Part shown: piece after piece, positions 1 to 12,634 of the stretch | How positions within the stretch are numbered: the stretch's first letter is position 1 | How the letters are laid out: the number at the start of each line of letters is the position of its first letter | NCBI GenBank assembly: GCA_017163975.1 | Contig: JAFFSR010000315.1 | Coordinates: forward strand, 1,697,001-1,761,000 | Origin: Anastatus disparis | Taxonomy: Eukaryota; Arthropoda; Insecta; Hymenoptera; Eupelmidae | Direction of reading: 5' to 3' | DNA: 64,000 nucleotides | Program-made: the position numbers and the translations under genes | Notes under the pieces: generated by a model | What the model saw: the letters and a program-made list of their open reading frames with translations, nothing else | Databases searched by the model: none | What the model was told of the DNA's origin: nothing

Positions 1-3000
1 TAATTATGATTTATGCGTGTATAGTTTATAGTTTATAGGTTTACGGTTTATGAATTTATGGTTTATGGGTTAATAGTTTATGGGTCTATGGGTCTATGGG
101 TTTATGGTTTATGGGTAAATGGTTCATGGGTTTATGGTTAATGGGTTTCTGTTTTATGGGTTCGTGGTTTATGGGTTTATGGTATATGGGTTTATGGTTT
201 ATTGCTTTGTTGTTTATGGTTTATGGGTGAATTGTTTATAGGTTTATGGTTCATGGGTTTACGGTATAGTGGTTTATGGTTTATGGGTTAATGGGTGTGG
301 GTTTATTGTTTATGGGTTTATGGTTTATGGGTTTATGGTTTATGGGTTTATGGTTCATGAATTTATGGTTTATGGGTCTATTATTTATGGGTTCATGGGT
401 TTATGGTTTATAGGTTTATAGTTTATTGGTTAATGGTTTATTGGTTTTTGGTTCATTGTTTATGATTTTTGTGTTTATGGCTTATGAGTTAATGGTTAAC
501 AGTTCATGGGTTTATGGTTTATGATTTTTGGGCTATGGGTTATGGGTTAACGGTTTATGGTTTATGGTTTATAGGTTTATGGTTTATTAATTTATGGTTT
601 ATGGGTTAATTGTTTATGGGTCTTTGGGTCCATGGGTTTATGGTTTATGGGTAAATGGTTTATGGGTTTATGGTTAATGGGTTTCTGGCTTATGGGTTCA
701 TGGTTTATGGGTTTATGGTTATGGGTTTTATGGTTGATGGGTTTATGGTTTGTGGTTTATGGGTTGATAGCTTATCGGCTTATGTTTTATAGGTTAATGG
801 TTTATGGGTTTATGGTTTATTGGTTCATGGTTTATGAGTTTAGGGTTAGTGAGTTTATAGTTTATAGGTTAATAGTTAATAGGATTATGGTTTATGAGTA
901 CATAGTTTATTGGTTTTTGGTTTATTAGTTCATGGTCTATGGGTTTAGGGTTGATGGGTTCATAGTTCATGAGTTTCTGGTCTATGGGTTTATTGTTTAT
1001 GGTTTACAGTTTATTGTTTATGGGTTAATGGTTTATGGGATAATGGTTTATGGATTTATGGTTTATGGTTTTGTGTTAATTTGATTATGATTTATGGGTT
1101 TATGGTTTATGGTTTATGGATTTATAGCATACGGTTCAGTGTAAATGGAATTATGAATTATGGGTGTATGGTTTATAGGTTAATTGTGTATGGTTTATGG
1201 TTCATATTTTATTGTTTATAGGTTAATGGATAAAGATTTAATGGTTTATTGGATAATGATTTATGGATTTATGGTTCATGGTTTAGTGTTAATTTTATTA
1301 TGATTAATAGGTATATGGGTTTACGGTTTATAAGTTTATGGTTTATGGTTTATGGTTAATGTTTCATGGGTTAATGGTTTATGGGTTTATGGTTTATGGG
1401 TTTCTAATTTATGGGTTTCTGGTTTATGGGTTTATGGTTCATGGCCTTATGGTTCATGAATTTAGCGGGCTTATGGTTAATGGATTTATGGTTTATGGTT
1501 TAGTTTCAATTGGATTATGATTTATGGTATTATGGTTTATGGGTTTATGGATTGTGGGTTCATGGGTTTATGGTTTATGGGTTTACGGATAATGGGTATA
1601 TGGTTTATAGGTTCATGGGTTTATGGTTTATGGGTTTACGGATAATGGGTATATGGTTTATAGGTTTATGGGTTCATGGTTTATGGGTTTATGGTTTATA
1701 GGTCTATGGTTCATGGTTTATGGTTTATGGGTTTATTGTTTAAGGGTTTATGGTTTATGGGTCTATAATTTATGGGTTCATGGGTTTATGGTTTATAGGT
1801 TTATGGTTTATGAGTTTATGGTTTATGGGTATATGGTTCATGATTTATAAGTTTTCTATTCATGGGTCAATGGTTAATGGTTCTATGGTTTATGGGTTTA
1901 TGGTCAATAGGTTTGTGGTTTATGGATTAATAGTTTATAGGTTTATGGTTCATGGGTTTATAGATCATGGGTTTATGGATCATGGGTTTATAGTTTATTG
2001 GCTTATGGTTTATTAGTTTATGGTTTATTGTTTATGATTTTTGTGTTTATGGCTTATGAGTTTATAGTTAACAGGTTTATGGTTTGTAGGTTTGTAGTTT
2101 ATGGGTTCATGGTTTATGATTTTTGGGTTATTGGTTATGGGTTTACGGTTTATGGTTTATGGTTTATCGTTTATGGTTTATGGTTTGTGGATTATGGTTT
2201 ATGGTTTATGGGTTTATGGTTGATGGGTTTATGGTTGATGGGTTTATGGTTAATGGGTTAACGGTTTGTGGTTTATGGGTTTATAGCTTATTGGCTTATG
2301 TTTTATAGGTTTATGGTTTATTGGTTTATGGTTTATGGGTTTATGGTTTATTGGTTTATGGTTTATGAGTTTATGGTTTGTGAGTTTATAGTTTATAGGT
2401 TAATAGTTAATGGGTTTATGGTACATGAGTTTATTGTTTATCGGTTCATGGTTCATTAGTTTATTGTCTATGGGTTTATGGTTTATGAGTTTATGGTTTA
2501 TCGGTTTATGGTTCATTAGTTCATGGTCTATGCGTTTATGGTTTATGGGTTCATAGTTCATGAGTTTCTGGTCTATGGGTTTATTGTTTATGGTTTACAG
2601 TTTATTGTTTATGGGTTAATGGTTTATGGGATAATGGTTTATGGATTTATGGTTTATGGTTTTGTGTTAATTTGATTATGATTTATGGGTTTATGGTTTA
2701 TGGTTTATGGATTTATAGCATACGGTTCAGTGTAAATGGAATTATGAATTATGGGTGTATGGTTTATAGGTTAATTGTGTATGGTTTATGGTTCATATCT
2801 TATTGTTTATAGGTTAATGGATAATGATTTAATGGTTCATTGGATAATGATTTATGGATTTATGGTTCATGGTTTAGTGTTAATTTTATTATGATTAATA
2901 GGTATATGGGTTTACGGTTTATTAGTTTATGGTTTATGGTTTATGGTTAATGTTTCATGGGTTAATGGTTTATGGGTTTATGGTTTATGGGTTTCTAATT

Positions 3001-4173
3001 CATGGGTTTCTGGTTTATGGGTTTATGGTTCATGGCCTTATGGTTCATGAATTTAGCGGGCTTATGGTTAATGGATTTATGGTTTATGGTTTAGTTTCAA
3101 TTGGATTATGATATAATGGTTTATGAGTTTATGGTTTATGGGTATATGGTTCATGATTTATAAGTTTTCTATTCATGGGTCAATGGTTAATGGTTCTATG
3201 GTTTATGGGTTTATGGTTTATAGGTTTGTGGTTTATGGGTTTATAGCTTATCGGCTTATGTTTTATAGGTTCATGGTTTCTGGTTTATGGGTTTACGTTC
3301 TATGGGTTCGTGGTTCATGGGTCTATGGTACATGGGTTTATTGTATATATTGTTGTAGTTGTATATATTGTTTATTGCTTTGTGGTTTATGGTTTATTGG
3401 TCTATGGTTTATGGGTTTATGGTTTATGGGTTTATGGTTTACGGGTTTATGGTTCATGGGTTTTTGGTTTATGGGTTTATAGTTTATGGGTTTATGGTTT
3501 ATGGGTTTATGGTTAATGGATTCATAGTTCATGGGCTTATAGTTAATGGGTTTATGGTACATAGGTTTATGAATTATTGTTAATGGTTTTATGGGTTTAT
3601 CGATTATGGTTTTTGGATTGATGATTCATGTGCTGATGTTTTATGAGTTAACGATTTATATGTTCATGGTTTATGGGCTTATAACTAAGGGATTAACAAG
3701 GTTCATGGCTTATGGTGTTATGAATCATATGCCTATAGCTCATCAGCTCATCATTTATGGATTCATGGTTTATGAGTTTATGGTTCATGGGATCATAGAT
3801 TATGTGTTTATAATGTATAGGTTTATGGTTAATAAGTTTATGTCTTCTGAATTTATAGTTAATAAGTTTATAGTTCATGGGTTCGTGGCTTATCCCTTAA
3901 GGGTTCATATTCTATAAGTTTATGTTTTATTTTTTGTGAGTTTATGGTTTAATAGTTGTTGAGTTTTTAGGTTATGGGTTTTCGGTTTACGATGTATCCA
4001 GTTATGTGTATTCGGTTTATGATTCATGAGTGTATTGTTCACGGGTTCATGATTTATAATTTTATGTATCTATGAAATTATGGGTTCATTGTTGGTGATT
4101 TCTGAATTGATGGTTTATGAATTCACGGTTTAGATGTTTATGGATTTAAAGTTTATAGGCTAATAGATTTAAA
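1..4173 (+). repeat. Degenerate 15-bp satellite array, G-rich strand on +
   Basis: The stretch is a tandem array built on the unit GGGTTTATGGTTTAT with many substitutions and small indels. Because 15 is five codons, one frame stays open over long runs and reads as a Phe-Met-Val-Tyr-Gly repeat; this is not evidence of a protein. The units are cleaner from 1 to about 3580 and become very diverged from about 3600 to 4173. No gene is visible inside it. Confidence 0.93.
2020..3115 (+). repeat. Second copy of a higher-order satellite repeat (period about 1.59 kb)
   Basis: This block repeats the block at about 450-1540 in the same orientation. The offset is 1591 bases in the best matching part (for example 961 and 2552) and slightly less further left because of indels. 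Distinctive variants are shared, such as the stretch with AGCGGGC at about 1464 and 3054. A later fragment at about 3120-3290 resumes variants seen at about 1800-1930. This shows segmental duplication on top of the 15-bp unit. Confidence 0.85.
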
Positions 4174-7100
4174 GTTAAAAACCATAAACTCATAGACCAT
4201 AAAATTCTTCACTCATAAGCTAGAAATCATGAACCCATAAATTAGAACCTATAGATCAGAAACCATGAAGCTATAATTCATGACCTATGAAATCATAAAC
4301 GATAAATACATAAATTATAATCTACAAACCATAAACCCATAAACCATCATCCATAAACTATGAATCTATGAACTATAAAACCGAATAACATGAACCTATG
4401 AACCATAAACTCATACATTATAAACCGATATTCCATTAACCCATAAACCATAAACCTATGGACCATAAACCTTTTAATCATAAGCTTATAAACTATGAAC
4501 CTGGGAAATATAATCCATAAACCTTGCACCATTAACTCATAAACCATGGGGCCACAAATTATAAACTTATAATCCATGAACTCATTAATCCATAAGCCAA
4601 AAACCCATAAACCATGTACCCGTAAACCATCACCTCAAAAACCATAAACCCATAAACTATAAGCTTATGAACCATAAGCCCATAAACCATAAACTCATAA
4701 CCCATGGATCATAAACTTATAAACCATAAACCTATAAACCCATAAATCATAAGCCCAAAAATCATAAACTCGAAAACCATAACTCTATAAACCATAACAC
4801 CATAAACCATTAACCCGTTTCATCCATAAACCATAAACCCATGAACTATTAACCCATAAGCCAATAAACCCATGAACAATAAACTCATAAATTATAAACC
4901 CATATACCAGAATCCCATAAACCAATAAACCGTGATTCCAAAAACCATGAACCCATTAAAAATGAGCCTATGAACCATAAACTCTTGACCATAAACCCAT
5001 ATATCATAAACTATAAACCCATGAATAATAAACACATACACCGTTGAATAATTACCTAAAAACTTATAAACCATAATCGCATATACCAATAGACACTAAA
5101 CCTATAAACCCACAAACCATTAACCCATAAATAATCAACCATAAATCATAAACCAATAGACCATAAACCCATAATTCATAAACACGTAAACCATAAACCT
5201 ATAAATATAAACTATTAACTTATAAAACATAAATACATTAATCATGAGCTTATAAACCATTAACTCACAAACTATAAACCATATACCATTGACCCATAAA
5301 CTATAAACCCATAAACCCATAAACCATAAACCTATGAACCATAAACCCATTGACCATAAACCATAAACCATAAACAATACGCCCATTACCCCTAAACCCA
5401 TAAACCAGAAACCTATAAGCCATAAACCTATAGACCATTGACCATAAACCATAAACCCATAAACCATGAACCCATGAACCATGAACCCATTAACTATAAG
5501 CCCATTAAACATTAACCCATAAACCATAAACCCATAAACCATAAACCCATAGAACACAAACCTCTAAACCATAAACTCATAACTTATAAACCCATAAACC
5601 ATAAACTATAAACCCATAAACCATGATCCCATAAACCATAAATCCCTGAACCATATAATATAAACCCACAAATCATCAACCCATAAACCTATAAACCATA
5701 AACCCATTAACCAGAATCTCATAAAACATGAACCTATAAACTTATTAATTATAAACCCATAAAATATAAACCCATAAATCATAAACCCATAAACCATAAA
5801 TCATAAGCCCATGAACCATAACACCATAAACCATAAGCCAGTTAAATTTAAAAACTATAAGCCTATAAACCATAAACCCATAAGCAATAAACCTATAGAT
5901 CATAAACCCATAATCCATAAACACATTAACCATGAACCTATAAATATAAACCATAAACCTATAAACCATGGATTCATTAATTATAAGCTTATGAACCATT
6001 AACTTATGAACTATAAACCATGTACCATGAACCCATAAACCATAAAAGCATAAACCCATTAACCATAAACCCATAAAACCATAAACCACAAGCCCATAAA
6101 CTATAAACCCAAAATTTCATAAACCATAAAATATAAACTCATAAATCATGAACCCGTAAACCATGAACCTATAAACCCATTAACCATAAATCATAAGCCC
6201 ATGAACCATAACACTATAAACCATAAGCCAATTTAATCTATAAACCATAAGCCTATAAACCATAACCCCATAAACAATAAACCTATAGATCATAAACCCA
6301 TAATCCATAAACACATTAACCATGAACCTATAAATATAAACCATAAACCTATAAACCATGAATCCATTAATTATAAGCTTATGAACCATTAACTCATGAA
6401 CTATAAACCATGTACCATAAACCCATAAACCATAAACCATAAAAGCATAAACCCATAAACCATAAACCCATAAACCCATGAACCATAAGCCCATAAACTA
6501 TAAACCCAAAAACCCATAAACCATGAACTTATAATCCATGAACCCATTAAACATATATTCATACACCATAAACGCAGATAGCATGAGCTCATAAACCATG
6601 TACTCATAGACTATAGACTCTTGAACCATAAACCCATAATCTATAAACCCACAAAACATATACGCATACACCAAAAACCAAGAAATTATGAGCTCCAAAA
6701 CCATAAACTCATAAACTATGAACTTATCAACTATAAACCCAAAAGCCATAAACCCATTAACAATAAACGCATAAACCCATAAACCCATGAAGCTATCAAC
6801 CCATAAATCATAAACCCATGAACTATAAATCTATAAACCATGAACCCAGAAACCATAAACCCATAAACCAGAAACTCATAACCCATAAACCATAAACTTA
6901 TAAACCATAAACCCATAAACGATGAACCTATAAACCATAAACCCATGAAGCCATCAACTTATGAATGATAAACCCATGAACTATAAATCCATAAACCATA
7001 AACCCAGAAACCATAAACCCATAAACTATAAACCTATGAACCATGAACCCATAAACCATAAACTCATAATATATAAATCCATAAACCATAAACGCATAAA

Positions 7101-7252
7101 CCATAAACCCATAAACCATAAACTCATAAACCATAAACCCATAAACTTATAACCCATAAACCCATAAACCATAAACTTATAACCGATAAACCATAAACTC
7201 ATAAACTATAAACCTATAAACGATGAGTCTATAAACTATAAACCTATCAGTG
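4174..7252 (-). repeat. Same 15-bp satellite in inverted orientation
   Basis: From about 4174 the + strand shows AACCATAAACCCATA-type units, the reverse complement of the array to the left. The part next to the inversion point (4174-4700) is the most diverged, and the part from about 5300 to 7200 is the most regular. A block at 5811-6110 recurs at about 6201-6500 (offset 390), so local segmental duplication occurred here too. The array stops near 7252, where ordinary AT-rich sequence begins. Confidence 0.92.
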
Positions 7253-8030
7253 CACTATAAGACGACTAACTATAGACCTATAGTATGTAAACATCATGAT
7301 TAATATATTCTCCGATTATAGTAACGCGAAAATAATATAAGAAACTATACTTTTTTACTATAATATATTTTAATACATGAATATAGTATCACTCCAATCC
7401 TAGACTATAATTCACTACGGTCATCGATTATAGTTTTTTTCTGTAAGGGTAAACGTGCGTAAAGTAATATGAATAATATTTGTAAAAAAGTAACAAAATA
7501 ATATTCATCAACGTATTTACAAGTTGTATAAAAATAGCTTGAATGAATAATTTAATGGAACAGATAAAAATATAAATAAATAATATCTTATAAAAATACA
7601 ATCATGTATTTAATACTTATTTTTTGGTATAACAATTCGGCAATTTTTCTAAATAATCAGCAATTTTTTTCATCACTTTAACATTTTTTGTAACTTACTT
7701 ATGGCCGTTTCTTCATCATCTTTTAAAATCTCTATCAAACCTGTAAATTTATTCTTAATTTATTTATTCGTAAACATAAAATATCTTATCGCATGTTATA
7801 TTTATCATTTTTTTTTCTAATATCATATGATGTGATTATCTTGCATCAATATAAGATATAATGATTACATTTATGCAAGACTGAAAAACAATAAACTGCC
7901 GAATATACACGCAAGCAGCAGCTGTAGTGTTAAAATATTGTCGGATATAATATTTATATCTAATGAGTCAAATAAGAACTACAGATAATCTGCTTTAACT
8001 TGTATAGCGAGGATGGAACTCCCTTAAAAA
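7253..8030. other. AT-rich spacer without recognisable feature
   Basis: No credible reading frame, RNA gene or clear repeat was seen between the satellite and the Helitron remnant. The base composition is like that of the neighbouring Helitron, so part of it may be Helitron 5' flank. Confidence 0.5.
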
Positions 8031-8114
8031 TGTAAATATGCAATATGTAAATATGCAATATGTAAATATGCAATATGTAAATATGCAATATGTAAATATG
8101 CAATATGTAAATAT
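8031..8114 (+). repeat. 15-bp tandem repeat, about 5.5 copies
   Basis: The unit TGTAAATATGCAATA is repeated head to tail almost without change. It lies just upstream of the Helitron Rep remnant and is followed by ATTAAATATTAAAT-like sequence. Confidence 0.9.
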
Positions 8115-8184
8115 TAAATATTAAATTTTAAAAAAGTGTATTTTCTTTGATTAATATTAAATATTGAATATTTCTATATGTAAA

Positions 8185-10100
8185 TAGTGCAGTGCTAAAC
8201 ATTTTGCATTTGAATATACACAAAATGAGGAATATATTCATTGCTGTCACAAAGGAAATATAGAACTACCAAATAATCCTAGTTACCCAGAAGAATTAAA
8301 AGAATTAGCTACATAATTTTCAGAAAATAGTATTCATTTTTGTAAATATATTAGATCGTACAATAGTTCTTTAGCTTTTGCAAGTTTTTTGAGCAAATTT
8401 TAACAAAATAACAAGTAGGATACCACAAGGAGTCAGAATTTGTGGTCAAATATATCACAACGTTTATGCTTTGTATCCTAATGAAAATGAAACTCAAAAA
8501 TATGGACAATCATTTGTTCTTGATAATAAATTAGCAACTTCTCAACGGAAAAGCTCAGACACGAATTTACACTTATTACGTAAATTAGATTGATTATTAA
8601 GACAAAGTAATAATCCTTATGCTAAAGCTTATAAAATGATGTATGAAAGGGAAAAAGGAGAAATTGAACGGTGCGGAGAAGTTGGTGTTCCACCAAAAAC
8701 CGTAACTATGTCTATTAAACGTAATGAAAAATCAGATAAAAATATATACAATGAAGCTATATGTAATGAAGCTACCATGATATTTGTAGGAAAAGATGGT
8801 TTACCCTCAGTAAAACGTGATATTGTTATATTTTCGAAACACGATGGATTATTTACATAAGAAAAAAGATACTGAAAATATAAAAATTGGAAAAATGTAT
8901 ATTTTACTGTCAAATTTTATAGGAAGTTCACGATTCTGAGAGCAAAATTATATTGACTCAATGACACTTGTAAATCGTTATGGCGAGTCAAACTTATTTG
9001 TGTGGGTTAGAATGAGAGTGTCATAAGTCACATTGACAAAAAAATTTAGCTGACGGTGTATTGAGATATTTCTAGCATTTAATTGATTGATTCTCAAAAA
9101 TGTTGTGCCTCTATTGCTTTTGATATTGTAAAAGAAAAGCTACAAAAGCACAATATTTCAGAAAATGTCTCTCTTTAATACTAAAAGATATATAGATATA
9201 CCGCCAATTAAATTTTTTTGGCAATGTGACTTATGCCACTCTCATTCTAACCCACATATTTATAAATCTTACATGTAATCTAGCTGGAAAGAAATTATTG
9301 AAAATTTAGAAGATTATGAAAATGCAATTGGTAGGCACAACACTGTAGTTAAAGTATTTCAAGAAAAAGTAAAATCATTTATAGAATTGGTAATTAAAAA
9401 AAGCGAATTAGAAAAAACTATTATACTTATGTCATTGAATTCCAAAAGCAAGGGCTTCCACACATGCATATGTTATTATTTCTAAATGAGAACGATAAAA
9501 TTAATACTCCTAATAAAGTTGATGCACTTATAAGTGCAGAAATTTTAAATGAAGGTATTTATCCACATGGTCCATGGTCCATGTGGAGAACAAAACAGGA
9601 GTTCTCCTTGTATGCGCAAAAATAATAATAAATGTTCAAAAAATTTCTAAAAAAATTATAATAAAAAAACATTATTTAAATCATCTGGATATCCAATTAA
9701 TATGCGAAGAGATGATGGTAAAAAAATTTGTTAAAAAGGTAAAAATATCAATAGAGTAGCTAATAACAGATTTATCGTTTCATATAATCCTTATTCACTA
9801 CTCAAATTCAACTGTCACATTAATTTAGAAGTATATTCAACAGTACAATGTATCAAATATTCGTTTAAATATTGTTACAAAGGACATGACTGTGCTTTTA
9901 TTGAAATACACAATGAAGGAATAAATTTTCAAGAAAATTTTGACAATTCGTATAAAAATAAAAATAATGATGGTTATGAATATGAATATGATGAGATAAA
10001 GCAATATATTAATACAATATATTTGTGCCCGTCAAAAGCTATGCATAGATTATTAGAATATAGTTTAAACAAAATGTCTTATTTTATAATACGATTAGCT
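8185..10100 (+). pseudogene. Helitron Rep (Helitron-like N domain and HUH nuclease), decayed
   Basis: Conceptual translation with several stops and shifts gives the Helitron Rep order. A cysteine-rich start with CCHKGNIELP lies near 8250. At about 8440-8840 is the N-domain block with NVYALYPNENE and later YKMMYEREKGEIER. The rolling-circle HUH motif, PHMHMLLFL, has its two histidines at 9461-9469. Near 9800 is YNPYSLLKFNCHINLEVYS, then YKGHDCAFIEI and a CPSKAMHRLLEY block around 10030. The protein would nick and transfer a single DNA strand during rolling-circle transposition. A MITE sits inside it (9002-9255) and a gypsy element interrupts it at 10101. Multiple in-frame stops make it a pseudogene. 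The helicase half continues after 20353. Confidence 0.88.
9002..9255. mobile_element. MITE of 254 bp with about 60-bp TIRs, inside Helitron Rep
   Basis: The left end GTGGGTTAGAATGAGAGTG and the right end CACTCTCATTCTAACCCAC are inverted copies, and the match continues for about 60 bases with few changes. The Helitron coding similarity stops at one end and resumes after the other, so the MITE inserted into the Rep gene. It has no coding capacity. I could not fix a target duplication. Confidence 0.85.
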
Positions 10101-11143
10101 TGTGACGTTATATTTTGTATTATTACTTCATATGTTGTTATCATAAAGAAATAAAGTGTATAACGCACTTTTATTTTAAGTTTCTACATTACATATGCTA
10201 TTTCGCGTGAATATGCAATGTATCTTATTTACAATAAAGCAAGCCTAACGTCTGCGTATTCGCAGTAGGAATAAGCTTGTTATATATTTATCTTTGTTAG
10301 TTTTTTTTATCAGTTAGACTTCTCTAGACCGTACAACTGGCAAGACATCATGCTCACCAGATTCGGGTCCATGCGATCAGTCTAACTGTGTTCATATATA
10401 AAGGAAATCAGAATAAGGTATAAGGAATTAATGGTTGCCTCTCGTATCTACGCGTCTCACGTGAATTCAGAACGCGTACTCATCGGGCTCTTGAAGAGAC
10501 GTGCGCGATCCAAGCCAATTGCTTTGCGAACCGCACGAAAATTCAAGGCTTCTGTATTTAGCCTTTTGACTATAAGTTTGAAACAATATTTTAATGAAGG
10601 GCCAAATGCACGCTTCACACACTTAATTAAACTTTATCACAAAGATTGTTAATTTGGAATCACGAACTTTACTCGCGTTATTAACTACAAGTCTTATTTA
10701 AGCTCACACGGGTACAGAGCACGTAATTTGCACTCTTTCGCCGTCCTTTGAACTTAAATAAGAAGAAATGTTTCACTTGAACAAGTATTTAGTTTAAAAA
10801 GTAACTTTATTGAAGAGAGCCGACACGAGAGTGTCTTTTCTCTTGTTCTCATTTTTACATGACACCTCGGTTTCTCGGCGCTGCCATACCGCTGGTATGA
10901 TCTCCCATCGATCACCTTCCCACTCCTTGTCAACGCTACAAGAGAGAGGGTTACAACTTCAATCAAACTTATATGTATAATATATAAAAATCGTACGTCT
11001 ATCACTGAGCCCGCATGTATATGTTGCTAACATGGGCGTATACGTGCGCGCTCGTGAAGCCGCGTACGGTACTTTCAATATCCCCACTCGCTACTGATAG
11101 AGACCGTACTCATCTCAATGCGAATTATACTAATGCGGTCTCA
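10101..11143 (-). repeat. Gypsy 3' LTR
   Basis: This is the left-hand LTR of the minus-strand gypsy element, 1043 bp, starting TGTGACG and ending GGTCTCA on +. It is preceded by the target duplication AGCT. The short open frames inside it occur identically in both LTRs, run against the element or lack any recognisable domain, and are not treated as genes. Confidence 0.96.
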
Positions 11144-11164
11144 ATGCCCCCCGAAATAAAATTG
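11144..11164 (-). other. Polypurine tract next to 3' LTR
   Basis: On the minus strand a purine run with six G residues (GGGGGGCAT at its end) directly abuts the 3' LTR, the expected position of the plus-strand primer. A near-identical 20-base motif recurs at 11431-11450. Confidence 0.75.
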
Positions 11165-11430
11165 ACTTTGTTTGCCAAAAACTAATTCATTTTATTTCTT
11201 AAGTATGAATTTTTAAAATTTTCGCATTGAAATGACACAGTATTTATCAGTTCATTAAATCTTATTCACATTCTTTTGCTTTTCTTTCTTTTGCATTTAT
11301 TTTTCCATTTTAACTTTAATTTTCCCAATGAAATATTACTTTTATTCATTTATCTATTCAATGTATTAATTACATTTTATTTAAAATGAACACGTTGCAT
11401 TTTGTATACCAAATATGTGTGGGGTCCTAT

Positions 11431-11450
11431 ATGCCCCCCAAATAAAATTG
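11431..11450 (-). other. Second PPT-like motif
   Basis: The + strand ATGCCCCCCAAATAAAATTG repeats the sequence beside the 3' LTR (11144-11164) with one base missing. It lies 287 bases inside the element, between the PPT and the accessory ORF. It may be an internal extra primer site or a relic of a local duplication. Confidence 0.7.
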
Positions 11451-11695
11451 ATCGCGCTCATTTTAACTTTCTCTAAATATACTTTTTTTACAATATTTAT
11501 GAAATTTTTGAATTTTAATGTTTTTCTTTTCAAGTAAAATGTGAGCGATCCATTTTATTTCTAACGCAACGCACACAGACATATTTCGCATGTAAAATGA
11601 CTTTAATGTTATTCTTTTCTTTTTTGCAATTTTAAATTTTGACTTTGATTTTAATTTCTTTAATATTATACTATCTAATTTATTTTTACTTTATT

Positions 11696-12142
11696 TTACC
11701 ATTTAATGCGCCTTTGCCGTTTTCGTAACCAGATGTTGAAATCAGACTCAGGATCAGCAATGTCTTCTGAATTAGCTGGAATTCCCATCCGTTGCAAACG
11801 TTGATTGTGTAGTGTTACGTCTTGACAGTATGTGATGTTCATATTCTTTCTTTTCTCGTTATATGTTATCAGGTAAATTTCCTGGTCATCTTCCTCGCAG
11901 GGTATTGTTTGTAATTCTTCAACGTTGTAGATTTTCTCTATCTTTTTCTTTTTTTCCGACGTCTTTGATCCTTCTGTCTCAGTTTCAGTTTGTGCAGCTA
12001 CGTATTTATTCTTTGCTTGTGTCTTCTTCCCTGCTTCTGCTATCTTAAAATTTTCTATGTGTCTAAAACGCTGTGCTGAAGTTTGTATTTTGTCTTCATA
12101 ATTTATTGTTTTTTGTAGTGATTCGTCCCATACTATGTCCAT
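11696..12142 (-). CDS. Accessory ORF of the gypsy element, 148 aa, unknown
   Basis: This intact ORF follows pol and precedes the 3' LTR, the place where env or accessory genes sit in some gypsy-like elements. It starts MDIVWDESLQ and ends with a very basic stretch, RKRQRRIKW. The middle is rich in Lys, Glu and Thr, and charged overall (KKKKIEKIYN, then the acidic PCEEDDQEIY). No signal peptide, membrane segment or cysteine pattern is visible, so it does not look like an envelope protein. It is about 490 bases downstream of the end of integrase and in a young element, so its open frame may reflect recent selection. I do not recognise the family. Confidence 0.55.
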   Translation of the reverse strand: MDIVWDESLQKTINYEDKIQTSAQRFRHIENFKIAEAGKKTQAKNKYVAAQTETETEGSKTSEKKKKIEKIYNVEELQTIPCEEDDQEIYLITYNEKRKNMNITYCQDVTLHNQRLQRMGIPANSEDIADPESDFNIWLRKRQRRIKW

Positions 12143-12634
12143 TGTGCCTTGTTCAATTTTTTTCTTCGTATACCTGAGTGGTTACGTGTCTGCACTCTAC
12201 GTATAGATCTGGACTCGTGGCACAGTGTCTATATTTTTTGGGATTGGTGACAAAATTGTCTTTCTTTTTGTATGGGTATGCGTTGACCCTGTACATTTTA
12301 ATACTTATTTTGTTACTTGTTTTTACTTATACTACTATAACTTTTTACACACTTATTTATTATTATTAGAGGACTGCACAATATTATTTACACTTATTTT
12401 ATTTTATAATACTATAACTTTTTACTTTAAATTATTCAATAAATTTTGAATTGTTCGTAACTGTTGCTACTTCTTTGAATCAAGGTAGTTGTTGTTAATT
12501 CAACTGCTAACTTGTATCTGTCTATGACCTTTATTTTGATTTATCATATTACCTATTGATTTGTATATGATATTTATTTATTTTACGTATACGTTTAGTA
12601 TCGTATTAACTGTTTATGTATATATATTTGAATT

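Noticed and set aside
632..7152. Many open frames with Phe-Met-Val-Tyr-Gly or Ile-Asn-His-Lys-Pro repeats
   Set aside because: They are artefacts of a 15-bp satellite, whose period is a multiple of three; no start context, domain or conservation supports a protein.
1..7252. Telomeric repeat
   Set aside because: The unit is a degenerate 15-mer and not TTAGG or a related short telomere repeat, and it occurs in both orientations.
10431..11005. Small frames in the gypsy LTR (and again at 19397-19971)
   Set aside because: They are identical in both LTRs simply because the LTRs are identical, and have no domain.
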